The translations under genes were made by a program, and so were the position numbers. A DNA stretch of 64,000 nt, from positions 52,104,285 to 52,168,284 of the forward strand of contig OY759262.1 in the NCBI GenBank assembly GCA_963662155.1, read 5' to 3'. This document shows positions 24,960-36,579 of this stretch, in pieces. The notes below the pieces were generated by a model. The model saw nothing but the letters and a program-made list of their open reading frames with translations. It was not told the DNA's origin and searched no databases. This stretch comes from Lamellibrachia columna (Eukaryota > Annelida > Polychaeta > Sabellida > Siboglinidae). Within the stretch, counting starts at the first letter, position 1. Every line of letters starts with the position of its first letter.

Positions 24960-25598
24960 GCTTGTACACAAATACTTGCATGACTTTCAACAGGAGAAAC
25001 AAGATTGTGTCGCCTTCCAAGATTACCAGGTGGGTGGGAAAGAAGTTATGCCATACTGCTAATTAACTAGTGACACATATACTTCATTTCACAAGAGCTG
25101 CTGTGATTAAACCAGAGAAGTTCAGTTCACTTGTCGTTTACATGTTACTGCAGTACAATCAGCTGTCTTGGCTATAGACAGTGATGGAAATGTGTGAATG
25201 AATAGGTTTTATGCAGTAATTGTAACATGGGTGAACGCTTCCTGAGATGTTGAATTGATGCTGGAATTAACAGGTCTGCCAAGTGTGCCTTTAGTAGTTT
25301 TACGGACGAGATGAATTAAATGAAACGTTTAGAGTGAATTAAATTCAATGCCTGGTTAGTAACTTTAACATTCAAGGTTAAGTAGAACAACATAACTAAC
25401 AGAACATAGCTGATTGAATGATTAATATATTTTTAATTGTTGTCATAGTTACTTTAGGTACTGGTGTTATTAATGTTAAAACTGCTGTGTTATACATCTT
25501 ATAACTGCTATTAACATTATCATCAGAACTGGTGTTTGTATTAATAGTGTGGCTATCATGTCCAGGAATCTGTAGTCTACTTCAAGCAACTAATAGCG

Positions 25599-25661
<63 letters not shown>

Positions 25662-25930
25662 CCTTTCCTTTTGTTGGACTGTCATTGAAACGTGGCAATC
25701 GTTTAACATTCTGGCCTATGTTTAGTGCAGTTTAGTTTATGAAATCATAATACTATCACAATGCAAATCATTTTGATTTTTGTGTACTTTTATTTTAAAC
25801 AGTTTTATGAGTATCTTTAAAATATGTACCATTTAGTGGATTCATACCTACATATATTGTGTTCCTTTGGTCTCAGCTGGATTACACAGGAGAAGGTTTG
25901 AGTGTTATTCTTCGACGAGACATGGGTGGT
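24960..25930. other. Spacer with an (AT)n tract at 25,600-25,657
   Basis: No gene recognised. The microsatellite is pure (TA)n of nearly 60 bp. Confidence 0.7.
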
Positions 25931-25941
25931 TGGTGTGTGTG

Positions 25942-28900
25942 CAGTGGTGGAATGTAAACTGAGTACATTTACTTCGTTACTGTACTTAAGTAGATTTTTT
26001 TATATACTTGTAATGAAGTAAATTTTTAGGATACTACTTTTACTTGTAACAAAGTACTTTTATCAGTACTTTTTTACATTTGTGCTTCAAAAGTTTAGCG
26101 TTACTTTCAAGTTCATGTTGCCGATATGTTCGCGCTTTCCGTTGTCCTAACGGCAGCGATGGAGCAGAGCGGCTTTTGTCTGCATTGGTGACGTGTTCAG
26201 CGATCTCTGATTGGTTGCCGTCAGTTTGAATGAAAGTCAGTTGGTTTGTGTGTGCAGTGGAGATTTTCAATCCGATATGGACGCATCAAAAACACCGAAC
26301 GAGAGCGAGGAAACATCGAGCGAGCAAGCAATCCATCCGTGGCTGTATTTAGAAACGTTTTTTAAACTTACATCGTGCAACGGTAACACCATTAAATTCA
26401 CGTGTTTGATGTGTGCACCGAGGAATGTCGAATGTTCGGTGTATGCAAATTCGCCATCGAATCTACGGAAACAAGTCGAGGTAGGTGCATTTTAAATTCA
26501 GTTGACATCAGTTATACCCAGATCCACACATGTAGTGCATGTTTAAATTTGTACAAATAAATTTATGGCATCTGTATTGTCGTTATTTTTAACTAGTGCT
26601 TTTGGTTTTTGTGAACGATATTGGCGGCATGCAATGCAAATGGCTGCCATTACCAAGGTCGGCATCTCTTTAACAGCGGCTACTTTCCTCTGTGTCGTAG
26701 GCCCGTAGCATGGTTTGCTTCTTTACCGAAGCCGTAACATATGTACAGTTAAAGGGTTTGATAACATCACTGAACAACAGTATGTTAATATCCACTAATA
26801 AAACTTGATTAATTTCCCTGAACAACAATGTGAATGTTTATATGCACAGTACTTAAAACAAATTTATTCACGCCGTCATCAGAAATAATATCGCTTACAA
26901 CACTACTAACCCTCAGTTTAAGAATAATAATAATTTAGCTTTTTTCCAGTATTAATTTGTTTAAAAAAAAATTATTTTCATAGAAAGCACCCACATCACA
27001 TGCATCGTTACAATGAGCTTGTGTGGGCAAAGCGTAAACTATCTTCAGCTTCATCAGAGAGACCATCCAAGCAGCCGAGACTGGACCTAGTCGGGTCGAT
27101 CTGTGTGTCACAGGCAAAGGTGGATGGACTGGTGCTGAACTACTTGTGTGAAGGTCTTCTACCATTCAGCACAGTTGAATTGCCGGCTTTCAAGCAACTC
27201 ATCATTGGTATGCAACCAAATTTATCTGTCATGTGCCGCATGACTGTGAAGCGTCGCCTGGAAGCTTTGAAGATGAGTGTGACAAATGCTATGCGCCCAC
27301 TACAGTTTGTTGCGACAACAACCGACTGATGGAGTGCTCGAGGACGATCATACATTGGCGTCACTGCTCGCTGGATAGACGTCGATTCGCTGGAGAGGAG
27401 GTATGTAGCTTTGGCATGCAAACGACTCAAAGGCTCACACACTTTCGATGTGTTGGCCAGTGCATTGTAGGACATCCATGCTGAGTACGCCATCCGAGAG
27501 AAAGTTGTCAAGACTACCACGGACAATGGCTCAAACTTCGTGAAAGCGTTCTCTGTCTTTGGCACTGCGTGATGATGACAGCCAGAGTGAAGTCGAGCAG
27601 TGCGGTGCAGATGGTGTGCAATTTGAAGATGTCAGCAGCCTGCTGGATGATGACGACTATGCTGAGTACCGTCTACCAAGTCATCAGAGATGTGCATGCC
27701 ATTCGCTGAATCTTGTATGCACCACTGATGCGCAACATGCAGAAGACAACAGTGCATACAATAAACTCTCTCACTCCACCTTCGCGAAATGTCAAGCGAT
27801 CTGGAACAAGTCCGGCCGTTCTGCACTTGCAGCTGAGACGGTGCAAGACACATGTGGGTTAATGGTGATCCGACCAAACCAGACCAGGTGGAATTCAATA
27901 TTCATGTCGGTGGAACGTCTGGTGCGAATCATCAAAGAGAAGGGGGAAAATGCATTGCATTCCATTTGCAATGACTTCGATTTGTCAAAGTCAGTACAGA
28001 GTTCATAAGCATTATAAAAAAACAGGATATATGTGATACTAATACTGTGCGCATAGTAATAACAATATGTGGAATGTTTAATGATTTTTATGCCTTGCAG
28101 TTAAATGTGCATATGTCTGATGAAGTATGTACTTGTATGTGTTTGTGCGTCTGTATTTGACATCTTACATGTCTGATGAAGTATATAATAGTATGTACTT
28201 GTATGTGTTTGTGCGTCTATATTTGACGTCTTACATGTATCGCAATTATGTTTTCAGGCATGTAGCCGACAGTGACAGCACTGCAGGAGAAACTCCAAAA
28301 ACGTCGGGAGAAGGCCACACCCTGCATCGCTCTCGTTGATGCCCTGCTTGCAGGGATCAGAAAGCGCTTTGCTACTGTCCTGGCTGACAAGCAGGCGATC
28401 GCTGCTGCAATTCTACACCCGACCTTCACCACCAACTGGCCTGCCGATGCATCAAAGTTGCAATTAGGTGTGTAAACCGTCTATTTGAATTGGGAAATAA
28501 TTTTACTTGATGAGTTGATTACACATTTTTTATTTCAAGCATATATATTTGGTGACTGCATCTATGTTTTTCAGAATGTATCATTGAATAGCTCTATATT
28601 TATGCATTTGTTTCCGTAAGTGTGGTTGATGTATGAGTGTCACCAGAATTACATGTTTTTCTCTCAATGTTTTTAGGTGTTTGTATTTGTGGGGCTGCAG
28701 CGTATAAGTGGCTGAATGAATATTTGTTGCCTTTCCCGACTTCGCTTGTGTTGTCTAATTTTGTTTTCCACTTTAAAATGTGTTTTATTCTGCTTAGGGA
28801 TGCAATACATTCAATGTCGACTTGATGATGCCCAGCCACAACAACTTGACAACTCCACAAACAGCGACGATGATGAAAATGATCTCTTCTTCAGTTCACA

Positions 28901-29020
28901 AAGGATAAGAAACTCATTTGCCACTTATCATTTAGACCAGTACTTGGCTGCAGGCCGTGTAGGCCATCACATCCACCTATCATCCCTGAACGCCTGGCCG
29001 CAGCTCAGGCATTCTCCCTG
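25942..29020 (+). pseudogene. hAT-family transposase gene with introns, decayed
   Basis: The 5' end CAGTGGTGGAATGTAA, followed by GTACATTTAC-type tracts, looks like the terminal sequence of a hAT element. Exon 1 (ATG 26,278 to 26,480) encodes a BED-type finger (CLMC, then SNLRKQVE). A GT-AG intron (26,481-26,987) places HPHHMHRYNELV directly after it, completing the finger histidines. Exon 2 continues through a conserved block (KQPRLD; ATTTD; KTTTDNGSNFVKAF, the usual catalytic-domain region). It carries in-frame TGA at 27,327 and TAG near 27,457, and a frameshift near 27,560. Then come CACHSLNLVCTTDA and RPNQTRWNSIF. A further segment, LPT-like VTALQEKLQKRREKATPC, lies at 28,272-28,467, then intron 28,468-28,797 and a continuation MQYIQCRLDD. 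The C-terminal dimerisation region and 3' terminus were not found. Confidence 0.8.
28100..28250. repeat. Short tandem duplication within the hAT relic
   Basis: The phrase GTATGTACTTGTATGTGTTTGTGCGTCT, then ATATTTGAC and TCTTACATG, occurs twice about 75 bp apart. It interrupts what should be coding sequence. Confidence 0.85.
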
Positions 29021-29063
29021 AAGATGACATGCACAAGGGGAGAGGGTTTGGCTTCCAGATATT

Positions 29064-29225
29064 CCCAAGTGAGTGGGAGGAAGGGCACCATGGTGACAGG
29101 CTTATGGGGTGGACATACATTGGGTGTACTGTGTAAGGATCTATTCCCAAGTGAGTGGGAGGGAGGGCACCATGGAGACAGGTTTATGTGGTGGACATAC
29201 ATTGGGTGTACTGTGTAAGGAAGTA
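29064..29225. repeat. About 80-bp tandem repeat, two copies
   Basis: Each copy starts ATTCCCAAGTGAGTGGGAGG and ends GGGTGTACTGTGTAAGGA. Copies start near 29,064 and 29,143. Confidence 0.9.
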
Positions 29226-29464
29226 CATATGATAGTTTTATATGTGGAATATTAACTGTACTGCTTAATGCATTCAAGGAAACAGGTTTAGCATTTTCTC
29301 AGATGTAAACTTGCCTAAGTTTTTACATCAGTTTCTTCTTCTGGGTCAAAAGTAACACAATCTCCTTTTGGCAGTAAATGTTCTTTCCAGTAGCCCTTCC
29401 AAACATAATGTGGCCAGATCTCTTGCTGTGATATGAATTGATGATGACCTGAACATTGTCTTAT

Positions 29465-29590
29465 GATTTTTTAAATGTCAACCTTTTCAACGTTAACAAT
29501 AATTTGTTATATGATTTTAAACATGTCAACCTTTCCAACATTAACAATAATTTGTTATATGATTTTAAACTTGTCAACCTTTACACCAGC
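29465..29590. repeat. About 50-bp tandem repeat, 2.5 copies
   Basis: The repeat is TATGATTTTAAA, then TGTCAACCTTT-CAAC and TTAACAATAATTTGT. It keeps small frames open that are not genes. Confidence 0.9.
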
Positions 29591-29903
29591 CATTGTCATT
29601 GTCAGATGCATCCTACAAGGGGCAGTCATCAGACTGGGTTGTGCTGTGGTCAGCTAAGTTAAACAAGACTTCACACACAATCAGCCAGCTGAGATTTGAC
29701 CCTACAGAGCAAACACACACGTATAAGTTGGTCATAAATGAAGATACGTCCATGTTTGATGAAGTGAGTGCAATTTTACCAACTGTAATATTACAGTTAT
29801 GCTATATTAATTTTTCTTAGTATAGCTAATATCGTTCACTAATTGTAAATACTATTCATGATTTTATTTGCGTCATATTCATCCATTGTCGGCCCCAATG
29901 GTT

Positions 29904-31676
29904 AACTAATGCGAATCGAGAATAATAAACCGAATCTGAATATATAATGATCGATATTCTTTTGTTTAAAAAATAAGAGACCAATGACGTGAGTGACACT
30001 TAGCCATTATCAGCCATTTGGTTGCACCTCCTATCGGTCGGTGGAGAGACCAATCCACCGTCACCGAGTCTCTTATAGTTGCGTATCGAGCAGCTCTCAG
30101 GGTAGAGGTTTGTCGGCCCCCAGACCATTGTGTAGTCCTCCACCCAAACTACTGACAATCCCTATGCGTTGAGCTAGCAACCTCTTATGACAACACGTCT
30201 ACCCGTTTATATAGTTAGTACACCCTTCCGGCCGAATTTGTGGTGTGAACTCTTGAAACATGTACGCTTTACGTTTTTTCTGTTATAACAACATTTAAAT
30301 AAACAATTTATTTATTAGAATGTTTCTTATATGACCTAGTTCAAGTTGTAATACAGCAAAATGTATAACATGCATCAGTAATATTACTAGTCTATGTTAT
30401 TGATATTTAATTATGCAGATTCAGTGGTGGAAATTATGCGCATGCGCCGGAAGTGCTCACTCTAAGATGGCGCCTACAACAACGTCGGCCCGTTAACTGT
30501 CATCAATAACCTGTACCTTGGGAATGCAACATAAGACAAGTGGAAAACGTTTATTATTTTGCCAACAGTATCATCGAACAGTTGTATTAAATGGCATTAT
30601 CTGTTTATTATCTATGAATCTATTCATTCCCATCGCCGTTACTTTGTGAAACAAATGCGCGTAACAGTTACGTTAGCCAATAGTCAGTCAAAATGCTTAG
30701 AAAGTGTAAAAAACAACAGTCCCCGTCGTAGCCAGCACAGCACCTTGGGAATGCAACACACTACACGTGGAAAAAGTTTATTATTTTGTCTACAGTATCA
30801 TCGAACAGTTGTATTAAATGGTATTATCTGTTTAATATCTATGAATATAATCATTCCCATCGCCGTTACTTTGTGGAACAAATGCGCACAACAGTTACGT
30901 TAGCCAACAATCAGTCAAATGCTTAGAAAATGTGTCGTCTCCATCCAATTGAAGAACAAATAATATATCCATTCAACATAGGGCCTACATGAACCTGCTA
31001 AACTACGCAAATCCGACATTCTACCTAATATAGACTCGTACAAGGGCTACATCACTAGAACTCTCCAGTGCGGCCACAATCTAGTCACATTTTGGAAGCG
31101 GTTAATACATAATAATGAGTTGCATCAGAAGAAGAGAAATATAGTTGTCACTAGTAATTAACGTGTCCCAATACATTAATCATAACTCCATATGAATGGC
31201 CAATTGTTTGTAGAATCCGAGCAGAAACGGCATATGTATCAACATTAATACTATATCAAATATGTGTATTCCACAGAATATATATTATTGATCTACAAAG
31301 CCAAATAACGTTTATTCACAAACCTAGATAATCGAGGCCGAAATTGTGTTCAAATCAGTGACACTTCTTCGGTGGTATTCCGCATTCTGTTAGGTCATAA
31401 AGTCGCTGTTTATGATGCACCGTTTGTTTTCGTAGTAGCTGTTTCGTATCACCTCTTTTTCACCTATTTCGTCTGACTGGCTGTCAACGCAACGCACTTC
31501 AACCGATTTAGCTGAAATCAGCTGTTACAGAGAAGTCCACGTGAAGCACGCAGTGTGTGCAATAGACAAACCATGTGTGTTGAAACAGACCACTTCGCAT
31601 CGATTGTTATGTAACACATGCTAAATGCAAGAACTGCCCGCATGCTGGCTCGTAAACAGCAATTAAGCAATGTGGT
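29904..31676. repeat. Right arm of a 1,773-bp inverted repeat
   Basis: Reverse complement of 16,929-18,701. Small differences are seen, for example GCAATAGACAAACC here where the left arm reads as if GC-TATAGACACACC. No target-site duplication was found directly outside the two arms (GATATCAAG on the left, ATTTTGTCT on the right). Confidence 0.93.
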
Positions 31677-31998
31677 ATTTTGTCTGTGCTGGAAGAGTTG
31701 GCAATGAACCACGACAGGCAATGTTGTCCTGTTTGCATCAGATAATCTTCAGCAGCTCCACTTATTGACACTTGTCAACGCCATCAACGACGTTGAAATC
31801 CTCACTTAGAAGCGCAGTTTCTATGTCGCAATTATTCTGGTATCGTAATTGTAACGACACATGCATGTTGTTCTATCGAGGACACGTAACCATTCCGGTT
31901 ACAACAATTTTCTCAGCACTTTTATACAAAAAAACAAAGATACACATCAGTTGTGTGAATTCTGTATTCTGCTGTAAATGTACGTGTGATTTCAATGT

Positions 31999-32399
31999 GG
32001 GCGGGCGGGCGGGCGGGCGGGCGGGCGGGCGGGCGGGCGGGCGGGCGGGCGGGCGGGCGGGCGGGCGGGCGGGCGGGCGGGCGGGCGGGCGGGCGGGCGG
32101 GCGGGCGGGCGGGCGGGCGGGCGGGCGGGCGGGCGGGCGGGCGGGCGGGCGGGCGGGCGGGCGGGCGGGCGGGCGGGCGGGCGGGCGGGCGGGCGGGCGG
32201 GCGGGCGGGCGGGCGGGCGGGCGGGCGGGCGGGCGGGCGGGCGGGCGGGCGGGCGGGCGGGCGGGCGGGCGGGCGGGGCGGGCGGGCGGGCGGGCGGGCG
32301 GGCGGGCGGGCGGGCGGGCGGGCGGGCGGGCGGGCGGGCGGGCGGGCGGGCGGGCGGGCGGGCGGGCGGGCGGGCGGGCGGGCGGGCGGGCGGGCGGGC
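31999..32399 (+). repeat. (GGGC)n microsatellite, about 100 units
   Basis: About 400 bp of GGGC with a single extra G at about 32,275 that shifts the phase. Extreme GC content sits in AT-rich DNA. The + strand has evenly spaced G3 runs capable of G-quadruplexes. It yields artefact frames of Gly-Gly-Arg-Ala or Pro-Pro-Ala-Arg. Confidence 0.98.
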
Positions 32400-33430
32400 T
32401 CACCCTGTAGTCCGTGGTGAGGCTGGCACAGATACTGGTCGTCCAATTTTGTTTCCCATTCTTCTTCATCACTAGTCCACAGCATATTCTCTTGAGAGGT
32501 GGAGTCCAAAGCATTTACTAACGAAACATGGAGTCCACAGCATTGACTATCAAGATATGGGATCCATAGCTTTCACTCACGAGATATGGAGTACACAGCA
32601 TTTACTCATGAGAGAGGGAGTCCACAGCATTTACTTATGATATATGGAGTCCACAGCATTTACTCGTGAGAGATGGAGTCCACAGCATTTACTCACGACT
32701 GACGGAATCCACAGCATTTACACAAGAGATGGAATTGTTGCTCTCCTCCTGTTCCCTGTAGTCCGTGGTGAGGCTGGCACAGATACTGGTCGTCCAATTT
32801 TGTTTCCTTTTCTTCATCACTAGTCCACAGCATATTCTAATGACAGGTGGAGTCCAATGTATTTACTCACGAGATATGGAGTCCACAGCATTGACCACCA
32901 AGAGATGGGATCCATAGCTTTCACTCACGAGAGATGGAGTTTATTGCATTTATTCATGAGAGATGGAGTACATGACATTTACTCATTAGAGATGGAGTCC
33001 ACAGCATTTACTCTTGAGAGATGGAGTACACTGCATTTAATCATGAGAGATGGAGTACATAGCATTTATTTATGAGAGATGGAGTCCACAGCATTTACTC
33101 ATGAGAGTGGGGGTCCACGGCATATACTCATGAGAGAGGGAGTATACAGCATTTACTCATGAGAAACAAAGTATGCGGCATTAAGTTATGACAGATGGAA
33201 TCCACAGCATTTACTCATGATAGATATAATACACAGTATTTACTCACGAGATATCGAGTCCATAGCATTTACTGAAGAGAAATGGAGTCCACAGCATATA
33301 TTCAAAAGAGATGGAGTAAACAGCATTTACCCATAAGGGTTGGAGTCAACAGCATTTACTGATGAGAGATGGAGTACACAGCATTTATTCATGATATATG
33401 GAGAACACAGCATTTACTCACGACTGATTT
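32400..33430. repeat. Degenerate ~30-bp minisatellite (GAGATGGAGTCCACAGCATTTACTCAT type)
   Basis: About 30 imperfect units. The first ~100 bp after the GGGC tract (CTGTAGTCCGTGGTGAGGCTGGC onward) is repeated at about 32,756, so the array grew partly by a ~350-bp block duplication. Confidence 0.92.
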
Positions 33431-35340
33431 CTGCACTACAGGGTTGTTTTAAAACAATTCCAGTAATCCAATAAACTGTTGGACAAAATTGTCCCCTCCA
33501 CCCACGCCAATATTTAAAAACAAAACAAATTGCAAGCACTCTACACGCATTGCCAATGCGGACTACTGACCCATCCACATTGACTCACCCCATATATCAA
33601 TTTTGTTATTATCGGAATTTTTACCATGATGGAAGCTTGTTCATCATTGGATCCTGATTGGCTACAGTTTAGCCAATCATCAGTTTCAATGCAACTGTTA
33701 CAACAGAAGTAATCAGAACCTGGCTTGATTGCATCCGATTCAATATTTACAATATATACGAAATAACAAATTATACAATAGATTGCAAGGTAACCATATA
33801 GAGTGTAATACAAAGCCCTATTTAAACTGAGATGGTGGCCTAGTGCACCAACTAGGTAAGTAAATACACTACTAAGACCTACTCATATGTTTTTAACACG
33901 ATACCCTAAATAACCATTTATCCACCCACGAGATGACCCTATTAATGTGAACCACCCAGACCATGAATTTGGTGGTGGCTAATTTACGGGCACCAAAATC
34001 ACACTAATGAATATTCTTGATATGCAATGAATATTCCTAACAAGCAATGATTGAACAATTGAAGTGAGACTTTCAAGTGGTATTAGATATATATTGTTAA
34101 AATTTCTATGACATTTAATAATTTCAGTCATGAGAGTGTACATGGTTGCATCTTATGAATATTGAACAATCAGCTTCCTGTGTCCCTAAACAAATCACAA
34201 TATATATTTACATTTATTGCCCACTGTTGTAAGAAAGCCCAGAAAGCTTCAATAATCAAGTTCTGACCTACTTTTTGTTCCCAGGGTTTAAACAAAGATT
34301 GTAACCAGGGATTTCTCGGTTGCTGCACCAACTCTTTGGAATTTACTCTGTTAGTGTTAGGTCAGTAGGAAACATCTGAAGACTTACCCTTTCAACCACG
34401 TTTAGTTCCTTAGCTCCAAGCATATATTCATCCATATGTTTACCACTTTAAAACTGTATATGACTTTGAAGGTTGCCTAGCCCATTTGTTTTGATGCACC
34501 TCTGAGCTTAGGTTTCAGAAGATTTCAGCGCAATAGAAGTTATATTATGATGTATTCTGAATAAATTGAATTCTGCTGTGAATGAGTGAAAGAAACTGTG
34601 TGAGTGAAAGAAACTGTGTGGCACTGAGCAATATACATACTCCTCTTCCCATACTAGTGCTAGCTCCCAGGTTATGTGTTCTCCACTGCAGGACTCAGCT
34701 GTTTCCTCTGAGCGAGTCATGTACCAGACAGGTGAGCTTGGAGTCTCTGTAGGAAAGGTGGCATCCCTTCTTGGCCTTACCCCCCAGTCAAAGTGGCTGC
34801 CATATTAGCGATCAAGTTTTGTTTAGTAGCAATCTCCCTGACCCATTGAAATAACTTAGAAGTTGGTGAATGTATAAATGCCAACAATTAAGCTTTTTCA
34901 ATTACAATGAATTAATTAATGTCATGTTTATTATACATACGACATAAAAATTATATTTGTAATTTATGTCTAAAAATTGTATTTTGAATGCTAACTGTGA
35001 CTGTGTTATCCTGTTTTTTTCGTGAAATACACACTTCCAATCCAGAATCAAGCATGTCCGAGACTAGCATGTTATATCAACTGACCAGTCCACAGTTGAT
35101 AGAGATGCCCTACTTGGTGCAGTTACCTGTCGCTCCAGTGAACTTCAGTCGCTCCGAGCAAATAAGGTCAATGAAGTTGAACTTGGCAGCCAGAGTCTCA
35201 AAGTCAGTGAACATCTCTGGTGTGTGCTGTTCCTTCATGTCGTCTGGCATCTGTGAGCAAACAGGGAGGAAACTGAGAGTCAGTCACTCATGTTTCACTA
35301 AACCTTTGCAGTTGCTATGGTAAACAAACATTTGTGATAA
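33431..35340. other. Spacer, no gene recognised
   Basis: AT-rich sequence with short frames only (for example 34,988-35,323, 111 codons, no domain recognised). No convincing exon or mobile-element terminus. Confidence 0.5.
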
Positions 35341-35345
35341 CTTTG

Positions 35346-35673
35346 GAGCTGTCGAAAAGTAATGCAATTATGCATACTCGTGCAAAATATTTAGTAAATG
35401 CATGCTTAAAACTATGCTATTCACAGTACCTGCCTTGACTTTTGTGTTGTTGTAGAGTTTGGGGAAAATACCTACAAAACAAATATTGACTGCATTTATT
35501 TGTTACAAAAGCAGTTAGCAAGGATTATCAGCAATGTACACTATTACCATCATACAAATGAATTATCTTGTGAACTGCATAAATAAATTAATTATTGATA
35601 ATATTATTATATAATCTGATTTTGTAAAACTAAAAACTCCCAGCAAGCAAAACGTTGTTACCAAATAATCTGC
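35346..35673 (+). pseudogene. LINE ORF2 C-terminal fragment (copy 1)
   Basis: This aligns with 42,840-43,196. Readable pieces include NTYKTNIDCIYLLQKQLARI and the HTNELSCELH motif, typical of the C-terminal region of LINE reverse transcriptases. Part of the sequence after CELH is replaced by AT-rich DNA. The match ends in LLPNNLL at 35,673, where unrelated coding sequence begins. Confidence 0.7.
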
Positions 35674-36215
35674 TGGGAGGAGACTATAGATGTCTCGTTA
35701 TGGTACTAGGCATGACTGGAGCAATATCCAATCATGCATGCATTTACTGCAGAGTCCATTCAAATAACCGAGGGGATGCACGTAGTAGTTCGTATGGATG
35801 TATGTCTGTACCATTTGTGAGTCTTCCCTTCACGCATGGAGTCAGGGATGAACTGCATATGAAGCTTTGAGTTACTGACAGACGTATAGCTAATCTCATA
35901 GAAGATGTCACTGATTATGCTAAGGAAAGAATGGCATTTTCTCAAAATCCAATGTTGTACACCTCATGGAATTGCTTAAGTGCATCAAATTGTGTGGTGT
36001 CAGTTTTAGAACATAGGAAACAAGAGATGTATCTGGGAATTGGATGGATAGACTTTAATTCATCAGTTTGATGGGGAAGAGGAGAACAAACTTCTGAAAC
36101 ACCTACCTTCAAGCCTAGCAGAAAGGGATGCATTACATCCCAACTCAAAATACAGTTGTTGAATTTTGGGAGAAATGTCAAGAATTGTATGCAGCTATCA
36201 ACCTTCAATACAGCA
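35674..36215 (+). pseudogene. Transposon-associated gene fragment (LGGDY...ACIYCRVH type)
   Basis: It reads LGGDYRCLVMVLGMTGAISN, then HACIYCRVH. After a stop at 35,870 it continues in frame with TDRRIANLIEDVTDYA, and after a frameshift near 36,120 with VVEFWEKCQELYAAINL. I recall this block order from uncharacterised transposon-linked proteins of cnidarians and other marine invertebrates. The family name is not certain. The 5' part is replaced by the LINE fragment. Inactive. Confidence 0.5.
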
Positions 36216-36579
36216 ATGTAGGTGCTGTTGAATCAGCTAGTATATTCATGTTATATCGTTTACATTGGCTAATATATATATATAAGATAAAGTGATTTAT
36301 TTAATTAAATTACATATATAAGGTAATATCTGACATAGTGGTAGTAAACGTTTTCGGTAAAAAGGAATTAACAGTAGGATTTTAGCGTAAATTAGTACAC
36401 ACTGACTTCGTTGTTTTGTTACACAGTGTTCTCCGTATTCGCTAGGTGGCAGGTGTTTTTTTTTCATGCGAGGTTAATAGAAGACACAGTTAGCAAGTAT
36501 ATTAGCCTAAAGTGTTCTTTTGATCACAAAAACAGCCTTATTCAAGGCTAACGTAGCAAACTAATTAAAACTAAATTGT

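Larger units (their letters stand above)
18702..29903. mobile_element. Interior of the long inverted-repeat structure
   Basis: An 11.2-kb interior between matched inverted arms. It carries two defective Mutator-like transposase copies, a MITE, a 75-bp minisatellite and a decayed hAT gene. It may be one giant non-autonomous DNA transposon that collected insertions, or an inverted duplication flanking older material. The orientation and similarity of the arms are direct observation; the transposon reading is inference. Confidence 0.5.

Noticed and set aside
31772..32514. Gly-Gly-Arg-Ala and Pro-Pro-Ala-Arg proteins of about 200 residues
   Set aside because: They are readings of the (GGGC)n tract on both strands with no start or domain outside it.
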